This document shows positions 56,557 to 64,000 of a stretch of 64,000 nucleotides of DNA, in pieces. The position numbers were made by a program, and so were the translations under genes. Where the stretch lies: contig NZ_BOPC01000052.1 of the NCBI RefSeq assembly GCF_016863555.1, forward strand, positions 1 through 64,000, in the 5' to 3' direction. The number at the start of each line of letters is the position of its first letter. Positions within the stretch are counted from its first letter, which is position 1. The notes beneath the pieces are model-generated. The model saw only the letters and a program-made list of their open reading frames with translations, was not told the origin of the DNA and searched no databases. This stretch comes from Micromonospora qiuiae (GTDB lineage Bacteria > Actinomycetota > Actinomycetes > Mycobacteriales > Micromonosporaceae).

Positions 56557-57072
56557 TCACCGAAAGAGAGTCACCAGATCGTCCATCGTGGCTGCGATGA
56601 AGGCCAGGACGAGCGCCACGCCCACGGACAGCGCAACACCCGCTGGCGCGGCATTCTGGTCCGCGGCGGCGACGCTGACGAGGCCCAGCACCGCCAGCGC
56701 GAGCAACCCGCAGTTGCGTACGACGTGCTGCCAGCCGAGTGGCGCGTCCGACGCGCCGAAACACCGGCAGGAGGCTGTCGTGCCGCGCTGCAGGACAAGG
56801 ATGATCCCTGCGGTGAAGGCTGTGAGCAGCGCGGCCCCGGCGAGGAATCCAGGAAGTGCGGTCATCCGGCTGGCGAGGAGTGCCGGCACGAGTAGTTCGG
56901 CCGCGACCACCACCACCGCAGCGGGTGCCACCAGGCGTTCCGGAAGCAGCCGCAGCCGACGAAGAGACGCCGTGAAGGCCACGAAGGCGCTCGGCCCTCG
57001 CAACTTCGTGCTCGCCGAATACAGGAAGATCAAGGCCAGCGTGCAGCGACAAGCGATCAGGACGTACTCCAC
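56557..57072 (-). CDS. MauE/DoxX-type redox membrane protein
   Basis: This 171-aa membrane protein with four helices has the MauE pattern: a start motif with two cysteines (EYVLIACRCTLALIFLYSASTKL, C8 and C10), the family loop SCRCFGASDAPLGWQHVVRNCGLL (C102, C104, C121), and an N-terminal SxxxK in the first helix. MauE works with the thioredoxin-like MauD in forming disulfides of methylamine dehydrogenase, a protein rich in disulfides. Here a thioredoxin-like gene is in the same operon and the target is likely the eight-cysteine peptide. GGGAGG before GTG 57072; it overlaps the ABC gene by 16 nt. Confidence 0.85.
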   Translation of the reverse strand: MEYVLIACRCTLALIFLYSASTKLRGPSAFVAFTASLRRLRLLPERLVAPAAVVVVAAELLVPALLASRMTALPGFLAGAALLTAFTAGIILVLQRGTTASCRCFGASDAPLGWQHVVRNCGLLALAVLGLVSVAAADQNAAPAGVALSVGVALVLAFIAATMDDLVTLFR

Positions 57073-58952
57073 CCGACATCCTCCCTTCGGGCTGCGGCCG
57101 GTTTGGCCGGGTCGACGCTCTGGTACCCGCGCGCCTGCAGGCGGAACAGTTCGGCGTAGTGGCCGCCCCGGCGCATGAGTTCATCGTGGCTGCCCTCTTC
57201 GGCGACGCGGCCGTCCACGAGCGTCACGATGACGTCGGCGTCCCGGATCGTGCCGAGGCGATGGGAGATGAGGATGCTCGTCTGGCCGGCTCGATGCTCG
57301 CGCAGGCGGGCACTCAGCTCGTACTCGGCAGCCGGGTCCAGGCCGGAGCTGGGCTCGTCGAGGATGAGGAGGTCTCGACGGTCGCGGAGGAAGGCCCGGG
57401 CGAGCGCCACTCGCTGCCATTGACCGCCGGAGAGCTGCACCCCGATGCTCTCGTCCGACCCATTCAGTCCACCGTGGAAGACCCGGCTGAGTTGCGTGCG
57501 GTATCCCGCTGGGAGTGCTGTCAGGGTCTCGTGCACGCCGGCCATTCGGGCCGCCTGCTCCAGGCGTCGAGGCTCGCCCATTGCCGTGATGTCACCCATT
57601 CCGACGTTCTCCGCCGCGGTCAGGTCGTATCGCATGAAGTCCTGGAAGACCACACTCATGCGGTGGCGCAGCTCCTCGGGGGAGAGGTCACGGATGTCTT
57701 CGCCGTCCCATGTGATCGTCCCCCGCTCCGGGTCGTAAAACCTGCAGAGCAACTTCACCAGGGTGCTTTTCCCCGCACCGTTCGCCCCGACCAGCGCAAC
57801 GACGCGCCCTCTGGGGATGACCAGGTTCACCCCGCGCAGCACCCAGGGGTGATCAGCTCCGTAGCGGAACCACACGTCACGCAGCTCGATACCGGTGGTC
57901 AGGGAAGACAGCCGACGTCCTGTCTTCCTGACCGGCAGGTCGGGTGCGGCCCGGGTGACGGTCAGATAGTGGTCGAACAGCAGGAGCTGCTGATGCGCGT
58001 TGGCCACGGATGAGGTCGCCTGGGCCATGCCGTTCTGGACTCCGGCGATAGCGGCCACCAGCATCGAGATCGACCCCACCGAAAGGTGACCGGACGCGGC
58101 CTGCACTGCGGCCCACACCAGCCCGGCTCCGCCGATGGCGGCGGACATGAGCGCCAGTCCGCCATGGGTCAGCAGTTCCTGCCGGTCGAGCCGGCGATGG
58201 GCAAGGTTGGATGCGATTCGCTCGGCCCGCATCCGGTCACGTAGGAACGGCCCGGTGCCGAACAGTCGAATCTCCTTCGCGGCCTCCACCGTCGACAGCA
58301 GCGTGCTGTAGAAGAACTCCCGGCGCTGCACCGGGCTGATCTCCCACGCGACTCGGGCCTGTCGGCGGGACAGCCGGAGCTGAGCGAGCAGCGCAGGCCC
58401 CGCAGCGAGTACGACCACGAGGGTCAACAGCGGGCTGATGACGAGCAGTGAGCCAACGAATCCGGCGGCGGTGACCAGGGCGGTGAGCGTACTGAGCAGG
58501 CCGCCCACCAGCTGGCCAGACGCGTATCCGCTGGACTGTTGCGCCAGCCGCAGTGTGTCCTGAAAGGAAGGGTCTTCGAAGCGGGCGAGTCCCGTGAAGC
58601 GCTCGAGCGAGGCGAAGAGACGATCCTGCGCGATAAGCCCGATCGCCCGGTCGCTCTCGGCGCGCAGGTACCGGGCGACGCGTGTCGAGACCGCGACCAG
58701 CAGGCCGCTGCCGACGAGTCCGAGCACGGCCGGGAGAACCGTGCGGGGCTCGACATCCGCTCGCACGAGGCGGTCGATTGTCTCCTTGGTGAACCAGGCT
58801 GCCGCGACCGGAAGGGCCGCACCGGTCAGCGTGACCAGCACCTCCAGCAGGAGTCTGGCACGGCCGGCTCGCCAGGCCAGGGAAATCGCCTCGGCAACGC
58901 CGGACCTTGCCCCCCACGCTTTCCATCCGACCACACGGGCAGGTGTGCTCAT
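57057..58952 (-). CDS. ABC exporter (fused permease-ATPase) of the Cys-rich peptide operon
   Basis: This 631-aa half-transporter has about six membrane helices in its first 330 residues and a C-terminal ATPase with Walker A GANGAGKST (near residue 392), signature LSGGQWQRVALARAF, Walker B LLILDEPSSGLD and H-loop ISHRLGTIRDAD. It lacks the N-terminal C39 peptidase domain of bacteriocin exporters, which fits the presence of a separate signal peptidase. ATG overlaps the stop of the thioredoxin-like gene (ATGA). It could export the peptide or give self-protection. Confidence 0.87.
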   Translation of the reverse strand: MSTPARVVGWKAWGARSGVAEAISLAWRAGRARLLLEVLVTLTGAALPVAAAWFTKETIDRLVRADVEPRTVLPAVLGLVGSGLLVAVSTRVARYLRAESDRAIGLIAQDRLFASLERFTGLARFEDPSFQDTLRLAQQSSGYASGQLVGGLLSTLTALVTAAGFVGSLLVISPLLTLVVVLAAGPALLAQLRLSRRQARVAWEISPVQRREFFYSTLLSTVEAAKEIRLFGTGPFLRDRMRAERIASNLAHRRLDRQELLTHGGLALMSAAIGGAGLVWAAVQAASGHLSVGSISMLVAAIAGVQNGMAQATSSVANAHQQLLLFDHYLTVTRAAPDLPVRKTGRRLSSLTTGIELRDVWFRYGADHPWVLRGVNLVIPRGRVVALVGANGAGKSTLVKLLCRFYDPERGTITWDGEDIRDLSPEELRHRMSVVFQDFMRYDLTAAENVGMGDITAMGEPRRLEQAARMAGVHETLTALPAGYRTQLSRVFHGGLNGSDESIGVQLSGGQWQRVALARAFLRDRRDLLILDEPSSGLDPAAEYELSARLREHRAGQTSILISHRLGTIRDADVIVTLVDGRVAEEGSHDELMRRGGHYAELFRLQARGYQSVDPAKPAAARREDVGWSTS

Positions 58953-59491
58953 GCCGTGGTCGTGGCCAGGGCCTCGTCGGTACGGATCGCAATCGCGCGG
59001 ACGACGCCCCCGTCGCCCATGAGGAAGAAGGCGGGAAACCCGACAACACCGAATGCGGCAAGGATTTCGCTCTTTGTGCCCTCGCAGATCACCGTGCCAA
59101 CGTCCGGAGTCAACCGCTCCACCGTACTGATGACTCGGTCGGGTTCACCGACGACCACCGCCCACACGTCGTCAGGGCCCTTGGATCGGGCGACCTCGAC
59201 AAACCTTCCGATCTCAGCTGTGCACGCCGGGCAGTCGGGTGAGAAGAAACCGAGCAGAGTCTGCCCGGTGAACGCGTCCCGCGTGACCGAATCCCCCGAG
59301 ACCGTCGATGCCTTGAACTCATCGACGACTGCGCCCACCGAGAGCGGGCTGACTCCCACCGAACCGGTGAGTGGTCGGACGTTCAGCATGTCGGTGTGTT
59401 GACGGAGACGACGGATAACACCGTAGGTCAGCGCCAGATTGAGAAAGCTTACGCAACCGATCAGGACCACCGCGGCCACGACGTACGCCAT
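58949..59491 (-). CDS. Membrane-anchored thioredoxin-like protein (TlpA/MauD type, CPAC)
   Basis: This 180-aa protein has an N-terminal transmembrane helix (VVAAVVLIGCVSFLNLALTYGV) and an extracytoplasmic thioredoxin fold with the active motif SPDCPACTAEIGRF (C87, C90) and the cis-proline segment GVVGFPAFFL. Together with the MauE-like protein it would form an oxidising or shuffling pair outside the cell. Translation starts at 59491. It is first of the machinery genes, 122 nt after the peptide gene and beyond a strong hairpin, which should reduce read-through. Confidence 0.85.
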   Translation of the reverse strand: MAYVVAAVVLIGCVSFLNLALTYGVIRRLRQHTDMLNVRPLTGSVGVSPLSVGAVVDEFKASTVSGDSVTRDAFTGQTLLGFFSPDCPACTAEIGRFVEVARSKGPDDVWAVVVGEPDRVISTVERLTPDVGTVICEGTKSEILAAFGVVGFPAFFLMGDGGVVRAIAIRTDEALATTTA

Positions 59492-59527
59492 TTACCTATC
59501 CTTCCCCCGCGAGATCGGTCAGCACGC

Positions 59528-59566
59528 AATCAGGCCTGGAGTGCCTTTCGGCACCCAGACCTGATT
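59528..59566 (-). terminator. Partial terminator / mRNA hairpin between peptide and machinery genes
   Basis: On the minus strand AATCAGG...CTGG...TGCC, loop GAAA, GGCA...CCAG...CCTGATT forms a stem of about 15 pairs with single mismatches. It lies 48 nt after the peptide stop and 37 nt before the thioredoxin-like start. Confidence 0.72.
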
Positions 59567-59613
59567 CTGCTCAACTGAATGTCACCCCTGGTCGAGCCGG
59601 CTGCAGTATTGCA

Positions 59614-59817
59614 TCAGCATTCGATGTTGCCACTCTGCGTGCAGGGACCGCAGGTCCAGGTCTTGTAGTTGTCGTAGGTGACGCAGGTGCGGTAGTAGTT
59701 GTAGCAGCGCAGCCCGCAATAGCAGCCACACCATTGGGTGAACGTCTCGGCAGAGGCCTCGATTGCCGGCACGAACAGCATGAGCAGACGGTCACTGAAG
59801 CGCTTGACCATGGACAT
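59614..59817 (-). CDS. Precursor of a secreted eight-cysteine peptide
   Basis: The 67-aa precursor starts MSMVKRFSDRLLMLFVPAIE and continues with ASA, a type I signal peptidase-like site after residue 23. The predicted 44-residue mature part has eight cysteines at 30, 32, 34, 38, 45, 56, 59 and 67, ending on the last Cys, and many Tyr/Trp. GGGAGG 7 nt upstream selects the ATG at 59817 over an upstream in-frame GTG. Downstream genes give a thioredoxin, an exporter, a MauE and a signal peptidase. It resembles disulfide-rich bacteriocins in layout (fulvocin C also has eight Cys), but I recognise no family by sequence. Confidence 0.8.
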   Translation of the reverse strand: MSMVKRFSDRLLMLFVPAIEASAETFTQWCGCYCGLRCYNYYRTCVTYDNYKTWTCGPCTQSGNIEC

Positions 59818-60035
59818 GGTTGAACCTCCCCGTATCTGCGGTTTCGGTGCGACCACCATCGCATTTACTTACGTCAGTCAATCATCGCACTCGAAGGTCG
59901 TCAATGCCGCGTGTTCGCAATTCAGCACAATGAACAGGTTTGCCCATATTTCGAATAATGAAAGACGTCTCACCGGACTGGCCTACGCAGGCAGCAGGAG
60001 CAGCCCTCCAACCAGGAGGAGAGGCGGCTGCCTCG
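59818..60035. other. Divergent intergenic region, lower G+C than surroundings
   Basis: It separates the peptide operon from the membrane subtilase. By eye it is near 50% G+C, well below its neighbours. TTGACT at 59877-59882 on the minus strand could be a -35 box for the peptide gene, but no good -10 at standard spacing was found. Confidence 0.45.
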
Positions 60036-60041
60036 TAAAGT
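60036..60041 (+). promoter_or_regulatory. -10 box (TAAAGT), leaderless type, of membrane subtilase gene
   Basis: TAAAGT with a 6-nt spacer to the ATG at 60048. Confidence 0.5.
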
Positions 60042-60047
60042 GTCTGG

Positions 60048-62486
60048 ATGCGGGCGGACGACTCCACACCCGGCAACGCCGGCAGTCCATGGGCGGTCGC
60101 CGCGGTGGTACTGGTCGGCTGTTGGGCGGTCGCGATCACCGTCTCGGTGCAGGGCGGCGGGTGGCTGGTCGACCAGGTACTGCTGATCGGCGGGCTGGAT
60201 CGGCTGGTGCCGCTCTGGCCGGGGCTCTGTCTACTCACCGTGCTGCTGATCGGCACCGCTACGCTGCCGCTGGCCCTGGTGCCCCGTGCGCCGGCGATCC
60301 GGGCGATCGGGCGGGCGTGGCTGGTCGGAACGCTCGCGCTGGGGGCACTCGGGCTGCTGCGCGCTATCCCACCGGTGCACCACGAGGCGTACCTCACAGC
60401 ACTGGCCGCCACGGCCGCGTTGCTGGCGCTGATCGTGCGTTGGCTGACCCGCCGGGTGGGAACCACCGGCGACTCCGGCCGGGACCCGGTGGTGTCGGGC
60501 AGCCCAAATCCTCCGCAGGTGGTGACCCTGCTCGCCGCGGCCGCCGGGTTGGCCCTGCTGCTGCCCTGGGTCTGGATCGGCGCGCTCGGCGGATTGCTGG
60601 AGACAATCATCGCAGGGCTGGCCGCTGCGGCCCTCGGAGCGCTGGCCGGGGCCCTGCTGGACGCCCGGTTCTGGGGTCACTTCGCGGCCGGTGAGCCGCC
60701 CCGGCCAGCCCGGCTGGTGCTGGTGGGCGGCCTGGTCGCCGGGGTGGTGCTGCTGCTCATCGGTGCCGGCACCGGCCAGTCCGGCACCCAACTGCCGCTG
60801 CTGGTCACGCTGCCGCCGGCCGGCTTCGCGCTGGCCGCGCTGCACGCTTCCGACCGCCGCCGCGCTCAAGATCACCGCCGCAGCCGCTTCGCTGGCCGCA
60901 CGCCGGCCACCTGGCTGGTCGGGCTCGGCGTGTTCGGCCCGCTGGCGTTCACCGACCCGGAGGAGATCAGCCTGCTGCTGGTCACCTCCCGGGACGTGCC
61001 GTTCTGGGTGGCGGTCGCCGCTGGCGCCGGGCTCGTCGTCGCGGTCCTGCTGGCGATCGCGTACGGCCTGTGGCTGGCCCGCCCCTCGGCCCGTCCACCC
61101 CGGCGGGCGGTGGCCGCAGCGACCGCCGTGGCCCTGCTGGTCTCGGTCGCCGGGGTCGCCATCACCGCCGGCCAGCCGGGTCTGCACGGTGAGCAGCTCT
61201 TCGTGGTGCTGCGGGAACAGGCGGACCTCGGCGGCCTGCCCGGCGGCACTGGTAAGGCCGGCCGGGACGCCCGCGCCGAGCAGGTCTACCAGCGGTTGGT
61301 CGCGACCGCCGAGCGCACCCAGGCCGACCTGCGGCGGGAACTGCGCCGGCTGCGACTGGGCCACACCCCGTACTACCTGGTGAACGCGATCGAGGTGGAC
61401 GGCGGGCCGGTGGTACGGGCCTGGCTGGCCAGCCGACCCGAGGTGGACCGGGTGCTGGTCAGCCAACGACTACGCCCCCTGCCAGCGCCTGCGGGCACGG
61501 CCGGCGGCAATGCGCCCGCCCCGACCAGCCCGCCCTGGAACATCACCCTGATCGGCGCGGACCGGGTCTGGTCCGAACTCGACGTCACCGGTGCCGGCGT
61601 CACCGTGGGCAGCTCGGATTCCGGTGTGGACGCACGACACCCGGCTCTGGCCGAAGGCTTCCGGGGCGGCGACGACTCGTGGTTCGACCCGTGGAACGGC
61701 ACCCGGACACCGACGGACCACAGCGGGCACGGCACCCACACGGCGGGCAGCGCGGTCGGCCGGGGCGGCATCGGCGTGGCACCGGCCGCAGACTGGGTGG
61801 GCTGCGTCAACCTTGACCGCAACCTGGGAAACCCGGCGTTCTACCTCGACTGCCTCCAGTTCATGCTGGCGCCCTTTCCACCCGGCGGCGATCCGTTCAC
61901 CGACGGGCGACCGGCCCGGGCGCCGGAGATCCTGACCAACTCGTGGGGCTGTCCGCCGCTCGAGGGCTGCGATCCTCGGGTGCTGCGGCCGGCCGTCGAC
62001 GCGCTGGAGGCCGCGGGGATCCTCGTCGTCGCGGCGGCCGGGAACACCGGTCCCTTCTGCGGCTCGGTGCAGGACCCACCCGCGCCCTACCCCGACGTGC
62101 TGACCGTCGGGGCGGTGGATGCACAACGCCGGGTGACCCAGTTCTCCTCCCGAGGCCCGGCGACGGCGGGGGTGGCCAAGCCGGATCTGATGGCACCGGG
62201 AGCGGACGTCCTCTCCGCGATGCCCGGGGGCGGCTACGCCAGGCTCGACGGCACCTCCATGGCCACCCCGCAGGTGGCGGGGGTGGTGGCTCTGATCTGG
62301 TCGGCCAACCCGGACCTCGTCGGCGACCTCGGCCGGACCCGGCAGATCCTCCGCTCCACGGCCACCCCGGTCCAGGCCGGCCAGCGCGGCGACAACTGTG
62401 GTGGCGAGGAGAACGTGGTCGGTGCCGGCCTGGTCGACGCGTACGCCGCCGTCAAAGCCGCCCTGCCGGCGCCCTCGGTCCGTTGA
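60048..62486 (+). CDS. Membrane-fused S8 subtilase
   Basis: The 812-aa protein combines an N-terminal membrane domain of about eight to ten hydrophobic helices (residues about 15-370) with an I9-like propeptide (about 385-485; EQLFVVLREQADLGG, RLRLGHTPYYLVNAIEVDGG) and a subtilase domain. The triad is D524 (SSDSGVDARHP), H561 (HSGHGTHTAG) and S737 (DGTSMATPQ), with N631 as oxyanion residue. A C-terminal anchor is absent. The I9 and S8 parts resemble those of the secreted subtilase at 29.4 kb, pointing to paralogy. It is divergent from the peptide operon; a role there is conceivable but unproven. Confidence 0.87.
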   Translation: MRADDSTPGNAGSPWAVAAVVLVGCWAVAITVSVQGGGWLVDQVLLIGGLDRLVPLWPGLCLLTVLLIGTATLPLALVPRAPAIRAIGRAWLVGTLALGALGLLRAIPPVHHEAYLTALAATAALLALIVRWLTRRVGTTGDSGRDPVVSGSPNPPQVVTLLAAAAGLALLLPWVWIGALGGLLETIIAGLAAAALGALAGALLDARFWGHFAAGEPPRPARLVLVGGLVAGVVLLLIGAGTGQSGTQLPLLVTLPPAGFALAALHASDRRRAQDHRRSRFAGRTPATWLVGLGVFGPLAFTDPEEISLLLVTSRDVPFWVAVAAGAGLVVAVLLAIAYGLWLARPSARPPRRAVAAATAVALLVSVAGVAITAGQPGLHGEQLFVVLREQADLGGLPGGTGKAGRDARAEQVYQRLVATAERTQADLRRELRRLRLGHTPYYLVNAIEVDGGPVVRAWLASRPEVDRVLVSQRLRPLPAPAGTAGGNAPAPTSPPWNITLIGADRVWSELDVTGAGVTVGSSDSGVDARHPALAEGFRGGDDSWFDPWNGTRTPTDHSGHGTHTAGSAVGRGGIGVAPAADWVGCVNLDRNLGNPAFYLDCLQFMLAPFPPGGDPFTDGRPARAPEILTNSWGCPPLEGCDPRVLRPAVDALEAAGILVVAAAGNTGPFCGSVQDPPAPYPDVLTVGAVDAQRRVTQFSSRGPATAGVAKPDLMAPGADVLSAMPGGGYARLDGTSMATPQVAGVVALIWSANPDLVGDLGRTRQILRSTATPVQAGQRGDNCGGEENVVGAGLVDAYAAVKAALPAPSVR

Positions 62487-62538
62487 TCATGAGTTCGCGG
62501 CGAAGTCGCCTCTTGGAGCGCCGCCAACCTCATGACCA
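62483..62538. terminator. REP-like imperfect stem-loop with TCATGA ends
   Basis: TTGATCATGAGTTCGCGGCG (62483-62502) pairs with CGCCGCCAACCTCATGACCA (62519-62538), with a few mismatches. The subtilase TGA stop is inside the left arm. It is probably a terminator or a REP-type dispersed element. Confidence 0.6.
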
Positions 62539-62648
62539 ACCAGGGATGCCGGATACCCTAAAGCGGGCGAATAGCGCATAGACCCCGATAACGCCGTTCG
62601 CCCACCCCGGCCATTGATGCCCCCTACCGTTTGGTTAAGGAGGCAGCC
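62539..62648. other. Intergenic, no gene seen
   Basis: Only the ribosome site of the next gene (GGAGG, 62639-62643) is identifiable. A G+C dip occurs around ATGCCGGATACCCTAAAGCG, a possible promoter zone. Confidence 0.35.
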
Positions 62649-62891
62649 ATGACCACGGACGACGATCAGATCCCGGACGCCCCACCCGCCACCTGGGCGC
62701 CGGTCCACGAGCTCCCGGGCCACCTGCCGATCGACCGGCTCGACTACGGCGACGCCGAGCAGTTGGCGGAGATGACCGGGGCAGCCGAACCGCCCGAGGA
62801 ACCACTCATCCTGGTGGACGAGCCGGTCCCGCACCGTCCGCCGTACGGTCGAGCGCACAAGCGACGCAACCAGCGCCCGCTACCGACATAG
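62649..62891 (+). CDS. Small acidic protein of unknown function
   Basis: This 80-aa protein is rich in Asp, Glu and Pro in its first 60 residues (MTTDDDQIPDAPPATWAPVH, then AEQLAEMTGAAEPPEEPLILVD) and basic at the C-terminus (RAHKRRNQRPLPT). GGAGG 5 nt before ATG 62649 gives a firm start. No membrane segment or known domain. It is followed by a strong terminator and lies convergent to groEL. Confidence 0.65.
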   Translation: MTTDDDQIPDAPPATWAPVHELPGHLPIDRLDYGDAEQLAEMTGAAEPPEEPLILVDEPVPHRPPYGRAHKRRNQRPLPT

Positions 62892-62929
62892 GAAGGAGGG
62901 CGGACCGCTGACGCGGTCCGCCCTCCTTC
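62892..62929. terminator. 17-bp perfect stem-loop terminator
   Basis: GAAGGAGGGCGGACCGC (62892-62908) and its exact complement (62913-62929) flank a TGAC loop, directly after the small acidic gene and 19 nt before the groEL stop on the other strand. It is probably bidirectional. Confidence 0.85.
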
Positions 62930-62947
62930 GGCGTTTCGGAGCTGGAC

Positions 62948-64000
<1,053 letters not shown>

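Noticed and set aside
59818..59859. Longer form of the peptide precursor starting at the GTG 59859
   Set aside because: The GGGAGG ribosome site lies within that extension, 7 nt before ATG 59817, so the shorter form is the translated one.
59860..59900. Standard sigma-A promoter for the peptide gene using TTGACT
   Set aside because: The only -10-like hexamer downstream (TGCGAT) is 12 nt away instead of about 17, so I did not call a promoter.
59939..60047. A small plus-strand frame (MNRFAHISNNERRL...) upstream of the membrane subtilase
   Set aside because: It has no ribosome site or promoter, overlaps the subtilase promoter and runs into that gene in another frame.

Overview
The window is a high-G+C actinobacterial chromosome segment, most likely from Micromonosporaceae (Micromonospora, Salinispora or a close relative). 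The evidence is the strong G/C third-position bias, the mycothiol genes (an MshD-type synthase and an MDMPI-family protein), a GlnR-type orphan regulator, the XRE regulator/HbhA-like/DUF2516 trio, and dispersed repeats I recall from that family. Genus is inference. No rRNA, tRNA, CRISPR array or transposase was seen.

Layout. 0.4-2.3 kb: murB and a mycothiol-dependent maleylpyruvate isomerase-family protein. 2.5-8.4 kb: a Ceb-like sugar operon (lipoprotein, two permeases, GH1 beta-glucosidase, LacI repressor) with two identical palindromic operators flanking its promoter. 8.4-11 kb: RidA, a double GNAT protein, a 37-aa membrane peptide and an EI24 protein. 11-16.6 kb: a drug-type ABC pair, a NarL-type two-component system, a WYL regulator and an SDR gene broken by an internal deletion. 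16.6-29.1 kb: regulators, hydrolases, the XRE/HbhA/DUF2516 block, an asparaginase with an 18-bp tandem array at its stop codon, a BKACE enzyme, YgfZ, Fur, an aminodeoxychorismate-lyase-like enzyme, nitrobindin and DsrE. 29.4-33.7 kb: a giant secreted subtilase with kelch repeats. 33.9-44.7 kb: sseC-cysA with a poly-cysteine leader peptide, then glnR, mshD and a pit/DUF47 phosphate operon with a candidate PHO box. 44.8-55.9 kb: DinG-like helicase, AI-2E transporter, a GroES-like protein, PrsW protease, FUSC protein, a GlcD-type flavoenzyme and glpD. 56-62.5 kb: a cysteine-rich peptide operon and a membrane-fused subtilase. 62.6-64 kb: a small acidic protein and the 3' part of groEL.

The most novel-looking system is the minus-strand operon from 59817 to 55978. 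It encodes a 67-aa precursor with eight cysteines, a membrane-anchored thioredoxin-like protein (CPAC), an ABC exporter without a peptidase domain, a MauE/DoxX-type redox membrane protein and a type I signal peptidase. Together these look like a dedicated route for secreting, cutting and disulfide-bonding one small peptide. A GAAA-loop hairpin between the peptide gene and its machinery would favour more peptide than enzymes.

Three genome-scale patterns recur. (1) A TANNNT -10 box stands 6-8 nt before the start codon of about 27 genes, pointing to widespread leaderless transcription. (2) A 54-bp bipartite repeat occurs six times, always exactly 54 bp, and twice supplies a gene's stop codon. 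(3) A mini-ORF repeat sits between the two sugar permease genes and also appears to have extended the N-terminus of MshD.
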